In this document: positions 38,280-46,804 of the stretch, piece after piece
Numbering within the stretch: position 1 is the stretch's first letter
How the letters are laid out: each line of letters starts with the position of its first letter
NCBI RefSeq assembly: GCF_000308655.1
Contig: NZ_BAGC01000041.1
Coordinates: forward strand, 186,001 to 250,000
Source: Nocardia niigatensis NBRC 100131
Lineage (GTDB): Bacteria; Actinomycetota; Actinomycetes; Mycobacteriales; Mycobacteriaceae
Reading direction: 5' to 3'
Length of the DNA: 64,000 nt
Position numbers and translations under genes: made by a program
The notes under the pieces: generated by a model
What the model was told of the DNA's origin: nothing
Database searches by the model: none
Seen by the model: the letters and a program-made list of their open reading frames with translations, nothing else

Positions 38280-39005
38280 ATGAGTGAACCGACGATCGCG
38301 CTGGTGACCGGCGCGAACAAAGGAATCGGATACGAGATCGCCGCGGGCCTGGGCGCGCTCGGCTGGCGAATCGGGGTGGGCGCGCGGGATCGAGAACGCC
38401 GCGAGAGTGCGGTGGCGAAGCTGCGCGCGGCCGGGACCGATGCGTTCGGCGTGCCGCTCGACGTGACCGACGACGCGAGTGTGGCAGCGGCGGCCGAGTT
38501 GATCGCCGACCATGCCGGAGGGCTCGATGTTCTGGTCAACAACGCCGCGATCACCGGTGGTTCGCCGCAGACACCCACCACGGTCGATCCCGCGACGGTG
38601 CGAGCTGTCGTGGAAACCAACGTGATCGGCGTCATCCGGGTCACCAACGCGATGCTGCCGCTGCTGCGCGCCTCGGCCTCACCGCGAATCGTCAACATGT
38701 CCAGCAGCGTCGGCTCGCTCGCCCTGCACACCACGCCCGGCATCGACATGGGCCCGGTTCCCACTGCGTACTTGGCCTCGAAGACCTTCCTCAACGCCCT
38801 CACCATCCAATACGGCAAGGAACTGAGCGGCACCAACATCCTGATCAATTCCGGCTGCCCCGGTTTCACCGCCACCGATCTCAACGGCTTCCAAGGCGTC
38901 CGCACACCACAGCAGGGGGCGGCGATCGCGATTCACCTCGCGACCCTGCCCGACGACGGACCGACCGGCGGATTCTTCGACGACGCCGGAACAGTGCCCT
39001 GGTGA
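38280..39005 (+). CDS. SDR family oxidoreductase (carbonyl-reductase-like)
   Basis: This 241-residue protein has VTGANKGIGYEIAAGLG (cofactor), LDVLVNNAAITGG and the catalytic TAYLASKTFLN. It ends DGPTGGFFDDAGTVPW, the same tail as the SDR at 27809. It belongs to the SDR subgroup of NADPH-dependent carbonyl reductases. It is followed 73 bases later by a quinone oxidoreductase gene and is divergent from a LysR regulator. Confidence 0.9.
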   Translation: MSEPTIALVTGANKGIGYEIAAGLGALGWRIGVGARDRERRESAVAKLRAAGTDAFGVPLDVTDDASVAAAAELIADHAGGLDVLVNNAAITGGSPQTPTTVDPATVRAVVETNVIGVIRVTNAMLPLLRASASPRIVNMSSSVGSLALHTTPGIDMGPVPTAYLASKTFLNALTIQYGKELSGTNILINSGCPGFTATDLNGFQGVRTPQQGAAIAIHLATLPDDGPTGGFFDDAGTVPW

Positions 39006-39078
39006 CGGGCACACCGGTGCGAACCATTCCCGTTCTCGAAGTCAGCCGCGCATGGCGCTCCAGAGGAGAAGCAAGACA

Positions 39079-40002
39079 ATGACAAAGGCAGTCAGGTACG
39101 ACGAATTCGGTGGAATCGACGTCCTGCGGATCGAGGAGGTCGACCGTCCCGTGCCCGGGGAAGGGCAGGTCCTCGTGCAGGTGAGAGCAGCAGGCATCAA
39201 CCCCGGTGAGGCGGCATTACGCACCGGCGCGATGACGGACATCTTTCCCTCCGTCTTTCCCTCCGGGCAGGGCAGCGATCTCGCCGGAGTCGTCGTCGAG
39301 ATCGGTGCCGGAGCCGGCCGATTCGCGCCCGGTGACGAGGTGATCGGATTCTCCGAGCGGCGAAGCGCCCAGGCCGAGCTGGTCCTCGTCGACGTCGACA
39401 ACCTCACCCCCAAACCGAAGAACGTCCCATGGGAGGTGGCGGGCGGCCTATACATTGCCGGCGTGACCGCATGGGGGGCAGTGCATTCCGTACAGCTCGA
39501 GCAGGGCGAGAGCGTCGTCGTCTCCGGAGCCGCCGGAGGAGTCGGCTCACTCGCCGTTCAGCTCGCACGTCGTGCCGGAGCCACGGTCATCGGTCTGGCG
39601 AGCGAGCGCAACCACGAGTGGCTGCAAAGCCACGGCGTAATCCCCGTCGCATACGGTGACGGCGTCATGGACCGGATCAAGGCCGCCGCACCGGGCGGCA
39701 TCCATGCCTTCATCGACACCTACGGCGACGGGTACGTCGAACTGGCCCTCGCTCTCGGCGTCGCAATCGAGCGGATCGACACCATCATCGATTTCCCAGC
39801 AGCCGCAAAGTATGGGGTCAAAACCGAACCCGGGCCCAACGGCAGGCCGGGCGCCGAGGTCCTCGCCGAACTGGCCGGCCTGATCGCCGACGGACACCTC
39901 GAAGTCCCGATCGCCAACGTCTACCCGCTGACCCAGGTTCGTCAGGCCTACACCGAACTCGAACGCAGACACACCCACGGCAAAATCGTGCTGAGGCCCT
40001 AG
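39079..40002 (+). CDS. NADP-dependent quinone oxidoreductase (zeta-crystallin-like)
   Basis: This 307-residue medium-chain dehydrogenase/reductase lacks the structural zinc cysteines. AVRYDEFGGIDVLRIEEVDR opens the GroES-like domain and GQGSDLAGVVVEIGAGAGRF follows. SVVVSGAAGGVGSLAVQLAR is the NADP-binding GxGGVG loop, and a final THGKIVLRP closes the protein. Such enzymes reduce quinones or enones. ATG 39079 was selected (AGAGGAGAAG upstream). It is probably co-regulated with the SDR by the adjacent LysR protein. Confidence 0.92.
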   Translation: MTKAVRYDEFGGIDVLRIEEVDRPVPGEGQVLVQVRAAGINPGEAALRTGAMTDIFPSVFPSGQGSDLAGVVVEIGAGAGRFAPGDEVIGFSERRSAQAELVLVDVDNLTPKPKNVPWEVAGGLYIAGVTAWGAVHSVQLEQGESVVVSGAAGGVGSLAVQLARRAGATVIGLASERNHEWLQSHGVIPVAYGDGVMDRIKAAAPGGIHAFIDTYGDGYVELALALGVAIERIDTIIDFPAAAKYGVKTEPGPNGRPGAEVLAELAGLIADGHLEVPIANVYPLTQVRQAYTELERRHTHGKIVLRP

Positions 40003-40388
40003 CCGGCGCCACACAGTGCGGCGCGCTCTCAGGGGACTGCTCGACCGCGGGGGCTGATTCCCGTCAGCACGGTTGTCTGCCACCCCACGACCACGACACC
40101 GCTCTGTACGCGACTCGCCGATCCAACCGCCGCCGGCACCGCCTCGAGGGTCTGGGGCCAACGAGTCCATCGACTGCCCGGACCAGCCACCGCAATTCAG
40201 ATAGCGCAGGGCCTCCTCGGCGACACCGGCGAACCCCAGGGAGTGAGCGCGACCACCCCCCAAGGGTGTCCCGGGGGCCCTGTTCCCGATTCATGGGTGG
40301 CTGGAGGCGCTGCTAGAGTCTCGGTCCGCGGATCTTCCCGACACAGCGTCGGGAAAAAGCTCTCCGCAGAGAGATGAAGGCACCGACA
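40003..40388. other. Intergenic region with a hairpin
   Basis: No gene seen. TTCCCGAC-ACAGC-GTCGGGAA (40335-40355) is a perfect 8-bp inverted repeat followed by AAA, located 34 bases before the DUF420 start. It may be an operator or leader hairpin. Confidence 0.45.
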
Positions 40389-40877
40389 ATGAATGACTTC
40401 CCCGGAGTCGACGGCTTCCTCGGCACGAGGGCGTCGTGGGCGATGGACACCATGGTGCTTGTGATGGCGGTCGTGGTCGCCGTCTTGGCGTGGAGCGTCT
40501 ATCAGGCCAAAGTGAATCGAAAGTTTAAGCTGCACAAGGGAATTCAGATCCTGCTCGCGGTCGGACTACTCGCCGCGGTGGTCCTGTTCGAAATGGATGT
40601 GCGCTTCAACGGGTGGCAGGATCGTGCCGCCGGCGTCGTCGGCGGCACGGCATCCACCACGGTCTGGACCGCGCTCGTCATCCACCTGACCTTCGCCGTG
40701 TTCTCGGTGGTGCTCTGGCCCGTGGTGATCATCCGGGCGGCGCGCAACTTCGATTCACCCCCGCGTCCGGGTGCGCACAGCACCTGGCACCGCCGGTGGG
40801 CGCCGATCGCGGCGATCGGCATGACCCTCACGGCGGTGACCAGCTGGGTGTTCTACGGGTTGGCGTTCGTCGCCTGA
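40389..40877 (+). CDS. DUF420 family membrane protein
   Basis: This protein of about 162 residues has four hydrophobic segments (DTMVLVMAVVVAVLAWSVYQ, IQILLAVGLLAAVVLFEMDV, LVIHLTFAVFSVVLWPVVII, GMTLTAVTSWVFYGLAFVA). Histidines lie at the membrane edges (KLHKG, VIHLT, STWHRRW), as in DUF420 proteins related to heme-copper oxidase assembly or electron transfer. The ATG at 40374 is also possible; 40389 begins MNDFPGVDGFLG with AAGG upstream. Function unproven. Confidence 0.78.
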   Translation: MNDFPGVDGFLGTRASWAMDTMVLVMAVVVAVLAWSVYQAKVNRKFKLHKGIQILLAVGLLAAVVLFEMDVRFNGWQDRAAGVVGGTASTTVWTALVIHLTFAVFSVVLWPVVIIRAARNFDSPPRPGAHSTWHRRWAPIAAIGMTLTAVTSWVFYGLAFVA

Positions 40878-40980
40878 ACCGGCGACCGTGGCACTCGAGT
40901 CCTCGAGTGAAGGCTCGGAGAAAGCGCTGTCCCCCACTCGGTATGACGTGGTTGCGCCCATACGTCGGGCGCGGGATCGC

Positions 40981-41358
40981 CTATGCGAGTAGAGGATTTC
41001 GAGTGCTGATCGTTGGAGGGCTCCGCGTGGCCCGGTTGAACATGGTATTGGCCAGCACGGCTCCAGCGACCGCGCCGCCAACGTGGGCCGCCGTGTAGGC
41101 CACAGTCCAGACTCCGGTCAGGTCTGCGCTGCCGCGTCGTCCCGGCGAGTCAATCAGTCAGGGAAACAGCGGGGTGAAGTGCGCGCCGGAGACCGGCCCG
41201 AACAGCCAGATCAGGATGGCCAGGCCGAAGACTGTGGCGTTGGAGTTCCCAAGCAGCTGCAGCTGATTTCCGGCCCCGCACACCGGCTCTTCGGAAAGCC
41301 ACAACCCGGACTCACCATCACGCAGACCAGCCCTGCCCTCCAAACCACGCCTTGACAC
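40981..41358 (-). pseudogene. Aquaporin/MIP-family channel remnant
   Basis: The frame reads NQLQLLGNSNATVFGLAILI, WLFGPVSGAHFTPLFP, then TGA. It continues in the same frame with LIDSPGRRGSADLTGVWTVA, YTAAHVGGAVAGAVLANTMF to TAG 40981. The first NPA box (HFNPAVS in the family) has become HFTPLFP-stop, so the channel cannot form. The N-terminal part and the second half of the protein are missing. Confidence 0.75.
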
Positions 41359-41414
41359 GAGAGGGGAGCCACTGCCATGCGCTGCCAGCGGTCGGTCGGT
41401 TGCCTGAGAACTCC

Positions 41415-41485
41415 CGCCTGTTGATTTTCCGAGGTGCCGCGCTGGCCGGATCGGTCAGCACGGTATGCGCCATGTGCAGACGTTG
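41415..41485 (+). repeat. Dispersed repeat copy: linker, hairpin B, right end
   Basis: CTGTTGATTTTCCGAGGTGC, then CCGCGCTGGCC-GGATC-GGTCAGCACGG, and the right end TATGCGCCATGTGCAGACGT. Confidence 0.8.
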
Positions 41486-41701
41486 TCCGTGTTCAGGTGC
41501 TGCGAGAGGTCGGTCGGGGTAGACGTCCGTGGCGCCCCGAGAGCTACCGCCTGCATTCGCCATGAGCGCGCACTCGAGTTCAACGGGCGCTGGATACCCG
41601 TGCGAAGCTGACACCGGATCTGGTCGTGGTCGGCCCGTCACCAGCCGACATGCAACCGGCTCAGCTGTGTCATGCGCTGAGGGCGCGCAGGGGTGCACTC
41701 G
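41486..41701. other. Spacer without a gene
   Basis: Nothing supportable before the TetR gene. Confidence 0.4.
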
Positions 41702-42289
41702 CTAACGATGTCCGGTGGGGCTTTCCCGCGCGGTGAGTGTGTGCATCTCGTCGGCTGTCTCGCCGATGAACCGGGACAGTTCACGGTCGCCGTCCTGGCG
41801 GGTCCATCGCCCGAAGGCGGTGTGCAGCACCGCTATTCCGGCCTGACCGGCCAGCTCCGCCGCGGTGTCGGCCACGCCTCGGTCCCGCAGTGCGCCCGCG
41901 ATGGCCGCGGCCATGGTGGCGCTCTTGATCAATTCCCGTTCCCGCAGTTCGGGATTGGCATCAACGACGACCTGCCGTTGCAGCACCAGCGGCCGTCTCG
42001 GTTCGAAGACCTCGGCCGCGATCTCCTCGAGCGCGTACACCACCGCAGCCCAGGGCGTGGCATCGGCGGGAGCGGCGCCGACCTTGGAGATAAGCAGGTC
42101 TCGCAGTAGCTGCGAGCCGCCGAACAGCACCTCGCGCTTATCGGCGAAGTGGCGGAAGAAGGTGCGCTCGGTCAGTCCGGCGCGGGCGGCAATCTCGGTG
42201 ACCGTGGTGCTGTCGAACCCGTGCTCACGAAACAGCTCCAGGGCCGCCGCCTCCAGGCGGCCGCGCGCATTGGGTTCCCACCGGCTCAC
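41702..42289 (-). CDS. TetR family transcriptional regulator
   Basis: This complete 195-residue repressor starts at GTG 42289. The N-terminal HTH is ALELFREHGFDSTTVTEIAA then RAGLTERTFFRHFADKREVL, and a ligand domain follows. It is divergent from the NAD-dependent epimerase-like gene, with two palindromic operators between them, so it very likely represses both itself and that gene. Confidence 0.93.
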   Translation of the reverse strand: MSRWEPNARGRLEAAALELFREHGFDSTTVTEIAARAGLTERTFFRHFADKREVLFGGSQLLRDLLISKVGAAPADATPWAAVVYALEEIAAEVFEPRRPLVLQRQVVVDANPELRERELIKSATMAAAIAGALRDRGVADTAAELAGQAGIAVLHTAFGRWTRQDGDRELSRFIGETADEMHTLTARESPTGHR

Positions 42290-42309
42290 GACTCGATGTT
42301 ACACGAGGT

Positions 42310-42358
42310 GATGACAGGCGCTGACATGAAGGGTAACGTGATGTCAGGAGCTGACATC
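42310..42358 (+). promoter_or_regulatory. Paired TetR-type operators
   Basis: GATGTCAGGAGCTGACATC (42340-42358) is a perfect 8-3-8 inverted repeat. ATGACAGGCGCTGACAT (42311-42327) is a second copy with one arm mismatch. Their centres are 30 bp apart, about three helical turns, between the divergent TetR and SDR starts. Confidence 0.8.
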
Positions 42359-42394
42359 ATCGGCTCATCTTCCCTTCTACCTGGAGTGATTCCC

Positions 42395-43306
42395 ATGCGT
42401 GTATTCGTCACCGGTGCGTCCGGCCATCTCGGATCCGCCGTCGTCCCCGCGCTGCGAGCCGCCGGTCACCAGATCGTCGGTCTCGCCCGTTCCGACGCTG
42501 CCGCCGCTGCGCTGCAAGCCCGCGGTGTCGAGGTCGTCCGCGGCAGCCTGACCGATCTCGAGCTTCTGGCCGCGGCCGCCGCGGCCGCCGACGGCGTGGT
42601 GCACCTGGCCTACGACCATGAGGCCATGGTCTCCGGCGATATCACGGGCGCGGCGGCGACGGATTTGCGCGTCGCAGAGGCCATCGGGGACGCGCTGGCC
42701 GGCAGCGGCAAGCCATTCACGGCTGCCTCCGGGACGCTGCTGCTGGCCTCTCTGGGACTGAACAGGCCCGGGTTGGAAACCGATGTGGCAGCAGAGAGTT
42801 CGCCGCGTGTGGCGACCGAGAACCTGATCATCGGACTGGCCGGGCGGGGCGTCCGGTCGTCGATGGTGCGGCTGCCGCCGATCGTGCACAGTCACCTCGA
42901 CCACCACGGCTTCGCCCATGTCCTCATCGGCATCGCTCGCCGCACGGGCGTGGCCGGGTATCTTGGCGACGGCGCGAACCGCTGGCCTGCCTGCCATACC
43001 CTGGACGCGGCCGAATTGTTCCGTCTGGCCGTCGAATCCGCACCCGCGGGCACTCGCCTGCATGCTGTCGGCGACGAAGGCATCCCGTTCCGGGAGATCG
43101 CCGAGACTATCGGCCGCCGCCTCGGGCTCCCCGCTGCCCCTATCGAGCCGGACCAGGCCGCTGAGCACTTCGGCTTCCTGAGTTTCATCGCAGGCGCGGA
43201 CAATCCGACCGACAACTCTCTTACCCGGGAGGCTATGAGCTGGAAACCCACCCATCCCGGTCTCCTCGAAGATCTGGAGGAGGGCCACTACTTCGACGTG
43301 GCCTGA
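42395..43306 (+). CDS. NAD-dependent epimerase/dehydratase-like extended SDR
   Basis: This 303-residue protein starts MRVFVTGASGHLGSAVVPAL with the GxxGxxG loop of extended or atypical SDRs. It continues VVRGSLTDLELLAAAAAAAD, VVHLAYDHEAM and a GTLLLASLGLNRPG region. A YxxxK pair is not evident, which suggests an atypical member. It ends TNDNSLTREAMSW-like sequence (NSLTREAMSWKPTHPGLLED), typical of the group. It is controlled by the divergent TetR via the operators at 42310-42358. Confidence 0.88.
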   Translation: MRVFVTGASGHLGSAVVPALRAAGHQIVGLARSDAAAAALQARGVEVVRGSLTDLELLAAAAAAADGVVHLAYDHEAMVSGDITGAAATDLRVAEAIGDALAGSGKPFTAASGTLLLASLGLNRPGLETDVAAESSPRVATENLIIGLAGRGVRSSMVRLPPIVHSHLDHHGFAHVLIGIARRTGVAGYLGDGANRWPACHTLDAAELFRLAVESAPAGTRLHAVGDEGIPFREIAETIGRRLGLPAAPIEPDQAAEHFGFLSFIAGADNPTDNSLTREAMSWKPTHPGLLEDLEEGHYFDVA

Positions 43307-43424
43307 ATGTTCGAGGGCTATTCGGCGATTAACACGTTTCGACGCTTCCTACGGTCCACTCCGAAGACGTGAGATTTGCGTGGTGAGCCTACGCAACCGG
43401 CAGTTCTGCAAACCACACTGAAAT

Positions 43425-43490
43425 CGGCCATCTCAGTGCGTTCCGCGGGCCGAGATGACCTCGGCCCGTTGATCTTCGGCTGCATCGTGT
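43425..43490 (+). repeat. Dispersed repeat copy: left end, hairpin A, linker
   Basis: Left end CGGCCATCTCAGTGCGTTCC. Hairpin A CGGGCCGAG-ATGAC-CTCGGCCCG (43446-43468) is perfect. The linker TTGATCTTCGGCTGC follows. Confidence 0.85.
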
Positions 43491-43639
43491 CGACGACTGC
43501 GAACCGCCCGCACGCGGCAGGAGAGTGCGCTGCCACGCGGACATGAACAGCCAACCCACCTGTTCTAAACGTTCACTACAGCTGAGGAATTGGCGCGAAA
43601 TTGCCTTTCTACAGCGGATTATGCGGGATTTGACCAGTC

Positions 43640-43761
43640 GCGCGGCATTCGGCAATAGCGTGCACTGCTGGCGGCTGTATGGCGCTCTGCCCGTTGATCT
43701 TCCGATGCCCCGCGCTGGCCGTTTCGGTCAGCGCGGTATGCGGCAGAACAGTGCGTTCGGT
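43640..43761 (+). repeat. Dispersed repeat, full copy
   Basis: Left end CGGCATTCGGCAATAGCGTG, linker GCCCGTTGATCTTCCGATGC, hairpin B CCGCGCTGGCC-GTTTC-GGTCAGCGCGG, right end TATGCGGCAGAACAGTGCGT. Confidence 0.85.
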
Positions 43762-44250
43762 TAGATACGTTTGCTCGATCCGATGATCTAATGCGCTATG
43801 GATACGGGCGGTTCTGGCAGCGCCAGATCCATGAAGAGGAAGGCGAATTGGCCTACCGTGCGGTCTATTCAGCGTATCGCCTGGCTGTGAGTGGGGACGA
43901 ACAGACTGGATCCAGTGCGCGGAGCAGGCGTCGCTCCGATGGTGTCTTCGGGATTCACGCCGGTCGCGAATCCATCACCCTTGTCAACGACTCGGAACGG
44001 GAAGTCTCGCGCAGTTCATCGCTCGCCGTTATTGCAGCAACGACTTTCCGGCCATGGACAAGTGGCAGCGGTAGCAAGACGATGCTTGGGTAGACCGCCA
44101 TCACTTCTGGGGGTATCGATGAACCCGAGGACTGGCACTCGCCGTGGAGACCCTGGAAAGACCTCGAATGGTGGTTGAGAGACAAGTGGATCGAGCTCGG
44201 ATGGTGGTGGGCGCCGGTCACCAGTGGACGCCGTTCGAAGTAGTTGCGGT

Positions 44251-44330
44251 CATCGGCAATATGGTGCGTTTGCAGACCGGTTCCGTGGCCGGTTCGAACC
44301 GCGCGGGTCGCGACATAGCGTGCGTCAGGC
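44251..44330 (+). repeat. Degenerate dispersed repeat copy
   Basis: Left end CGGCAATATGGTGCGTTTGC, a short CCGGTTCCGTGGCCGGTTCG core, and right end GTCGCGACATAGCGTGCGTC. Confidence 0.6.
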
Positions 44331-44513
44331 ATTTCAGCGAGTCTCCACGTGGAAGACGAGAAGCTCGTCCAAGCTCCAGTCGTGCAGTGTCGAACCCACG
44401 ACTCTTGCCCGGCCCGAGCTGTGACGCCTGAGCCCACGCCATGGGGGTACTGAGAGGGGCGAAGTTACCTTCGGCCCTGGGCCGGGCCGCGGGGCTGTGC
44501 CGATGATGGATCT

Positions 44514-45104
44514 ATGACGATGGGATCCGGTGTCGGCCCGATGTTGATCGAGTCCGCGGTGCCGACCTTCGACGCCGGCCTCGTAGAGCATCTGGTGGTG
44601 CGTGCTGATCCGCATGCAACCTATGAGGCTGCACGGGGTCTGGATTTCCTGAGCGTGCGTACACCGCTGGTGACGGTTGCGATGTGGATTCGGGGCCTGC
44701 CCGCCCGCTGGACCGGCCGGGCTATCGCCACGCCGCCGCGGCTGGTGTTGGGTGAGGGGGTCGGGCTGCCGGGCTGGCTGCTGCTAGGGGAGATACCAGG
44801 ACGTGAGATCGCGTTCGGTGCGGTCGGCAAGTTCTGGCAGCCGAATATCGAATGGCGCGACATACCGAAGGCGGACTTCGCCGGCTTCGCCGAGCCGGGA
44901 TGGGGCAAGATCGCGGCGAACTTCACCGTTGTCCGCTATGGCGAGCATGCCAGCCTGGTCAGTTACGAGGTTCGCACCGTCACCACCGATCCGCTGTCGC
45001 GGCAGCGGTTTCTGCGGTACTGGTGGTTGATCCGCCCGTTCGTCGCGCACATCATGCGGGCTACTTTGCGCACCATCGCTGCGGATGCGAAAGCGCGGGG
45101 ATGA
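44514..45104 (+). CDS. SRPBCC-like lipid-binding fold protein
   Basis: This 196-residue protein opens SAVPTFDAGLVEHLVVRADP and HATYEAARGLDFLSVRTPLV. GREIAFGAVGKFWQPNIEWR, FAEPGWGKIAANFTVVRYGE and RYWWLIRPFVAHIMRATLRT follow. The strand pattern and the YEVRTVTTDP segment resemble SRPBCC-type proteins found in mycolate actinobacteria. No catalytic residues can be assigned. The start may be ATG 44514 or 44520. Confidence 0.72.
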   Translation: MTMGSGVGPMLIESAVPTFDAGLVEHLVVRADPHATYEAARGLDFLSVRTPLVTVAMWIRGLPARWTGRAIATPPRLVLGEGVGLPGWLLLGEIPGREIAFGAVGKFWQPNIEWRDIPKADFAGFAEPGWGKIAANFTVVRYGEHASLVSYEVRTVTTDPLSRQRFLRYWWLIRPFVAHIMRATLRTIAADAKARG

Positions 45105-45214
45105 AGGGACACCGACCGGCAGTCGTTGCGAACCAGCCGATTCCGATTACACGCTGACAGTTGGCACCGGGCCGGATCCCACGAGCGGAGTCGGCGGACC
45201 TGACGGGGCACCGG

Positions 45215-45290
45215 ATGCGCGCGACCAGTTGATCTTCCGCCGCGTCGCGCTGGCCGGTTCTGTCAGCGCGGCATGCGCCATGTGAGTGAG
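45215..45290 (+). repeat. Dispersed repeat copy: linker, hairpin B, right end
   Basis: ACCAGTTGATCTTCCGCCGC, then CGTCGCGCTGGCCGGTTC and TGTCAGCGCGGCATGCGCC. The right end is short (ATGTGAGTGAGTTC). Confidence 0.8.
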
Positions 45291-45380
45291 TTCGGCCGAC
45301 TGATCCAAGCAACGTGGGAAACCTGGTGTTTCGGTACCGCTGGTAGCGTCAACCAGGATTTGCGCCGACGGGCAGGGACG

Positions 45381-46182
45381 ATGGCCAGCGAACCTGTGAC
45401 CACACTGTATGACTTCCAATTGTCGATGCTTCGCCCGATGTGCCGGAGCGCCCCGGCGCAGGCTGGGGAACTGCTCGATCGGATCGGTGCGACGCACGCC
45501 GACACCGCGATCGCTGAGGCACGGTGGTGGTTCGGTGACGCGACGAACAACTTCACGACGATCGCCGAACACATAACTGTCTGGGGCGCACCGGATTCGG
45601 AACACGTCGAACGCTGCGGCGACATGGAGGTTCGATCGGCTCGGTGGGATCTGCCGTTCTGGCCGGACCTGCAGTTCGAGTTCAGAGCGATGGGACGTCA
45701 TCGGCGCCTCTTCCACCGACTGCTCCGAAGGTCGGGAGTGCCTGTTAGATTCGGTCGGGACCTTGACTCCGTGGTCGTGCACGCAGGAGGAGTTTCTGGA
45801 CTCCGGCCTGGGCCCGTTCGAGCAAGACATCAACCTCGGGTTGATCGGGAACGTAATCGACTTCGAGGCTGTCGACCCAGAGTCCGGGCGCCGGCGTCCC
45901 TACCGAGCATATTTCGATTGGGGCCTGCTGCAATCCGTCGAGCCGGTGCTCGTACGGCTCAACAAAACGACTTCCGTACCGATAGCCCGCGACGAAACAC
46001 CGATCGACGAACTCATCTTGGCCGGGCAGATGGGCCGGGCTGTTCTGAGGATCCATGCCGAGATCGAAGGAAACGTCTATGACGCGATTGCGGAGTACCG
46101 GTACCGCTACGCGCGCTTGGAGCGCGAGAGACCGAACGATTTCACCCCTCACGAGTCGGCAGACCGATCACCGCAAAGATAG
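45381..46182 (+). pseudogene. Hypothetical gene with an apparent frameshift (or two adjoining genes)
   Basis: From ATG 45381 the frame reads TTLYDFQLSMLRPMCRSAPA, ATHADTAIAEARWWFGDATN and WDLPFWPDLQFEFRAMG. Protein character then shifts frame near 45690-45765 and continues TPWSCTQEEFLDSGLGPFEQ, DINLGLIGNVIDFEAVDPES, YFDWGLLQSVEPVLVRLNKT and IEGNVYDAIAEYRYRYARLE to TAG 46180. The second part could also be a separate gene from TTG 45763. No family is recognised in either half. Confidence 0.5.
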
Positions 46183-46598
46183 TGACGGACATGACGATCA
46201 GCCTGCGTGCCTGGACCGGGGATTTTCACGATGTTCCGTGGACGGAAGTCGCGGACCGGCTTCGGACGATGTCGCGGCGCTCTCCCAACTTCCAGTATCT
46301 GACCGACATCGTGGACAGCGTCCTGCTGTCCGGCTGTGACCACAAGCTGGCCGCGCAGACGACGATGCACGACCTGATAGTCACGATGCGCCCGATACCG
46401 AAAGCCCCGATCGAGGAAGTCGTTGTTCGAGCACCCAGTTCGCTCGTGCCGGTACCCGAGGGCACCGTGGTAATCGACTGCTTGTCGGACAGCGGGAACG
46501 CCGATCGGGTCGTCGCGCCAGTCGGCGAGGCTGTGACACTGTTCTGGAGACTCATCGCCGTTAGTTTCGGCGTCACTCCCACACTGCCAATCGAGTAG
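46182..46598 (+). CDS. Hypothetical protein
   Basis: This 138-residue product starts at GTG 46182, overlapping the preceding TAG by one base; ATG 46191 is an alternative. It reads ISLRAWTGDFHDVPWTEVAD, FQYLTDIVDSVLLSGCDHKL and VPVPEGTVVIDCLSDSGNAD. The overlap suggests operon-mate status with the preceding gene. Not recognised. Confidence 0.6.
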   Translation: MTDMTISLRAWTGDFHDVPWTEVADRLRTMSRRSPNFQYLTDIVDSVLLSGCDHKLAAQTTMHDLIVTMRPIPKAPIEEVVVRAPSSLVPVPEGTVVIDCLSDSGNADRVVAPVGEAVTLFWRLIAVSFGVTPTLPIE

Positions 46599-46636
46599 AC
46601 CGACCGAAGACACTGCGAGAACACGCAACTCGCCGG

Positions 46637-46735
46637 TGGCGGACATTGTGCGCTCCAGTCACTCTCGCGGTTGGCTGCCCACGCTGGCCGGTTCGGTCAG
46701 CGCGATATGCGGCATTACAGGACGTTGGCGGTTCG
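46637..46735 (+). repeat. Dispersed repeat copy: left end, hairpin B, right end
   Basis: Left end GCGGACATTGTGCGCTCCAG, hairpin B CGCTGGCC-GGTTC-GGTCAGCG, right end ATATGCGGCATTACAGGACG. The TTGATCTTCC linker has been lost or replaced. Confidence 0.8.
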
Positions 46736-46804
46736 CCACCCAGCAGCTATCGCTGCTGAGTGGGCCCACTCGACGAGTTGAAAACTTCCTCCGAGCTTGT
46801 CGGT

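Larger units (their letters stand above)
43307..44513. other. 1.2-kb gene-poor region with repeat copies
   Basis: Three repeat-family copies occupy part of it. The only frame with any protein look is 43791-44093 (+), MRYGYGRFWQRQIHEEEGEL then AYRAVYSAYRLAVSGDEQT. It soon turns into Ser/Arg-rich sequence, so I do not call it. Confidence 0.4.

Noticed and set aside
43318-43554. Minus-strand 78-codon frame
   Set aside because: Its middle (KINGPRSSRPAE) is just the translated repeat element; the same peptide shows up at other repeat copies.
44290-44310. CCGGTTCGAACCG resembling a tRNA T-loop
   Set aside because: It is a palindrome inside a degenerate repeat copy with no tRNA context.
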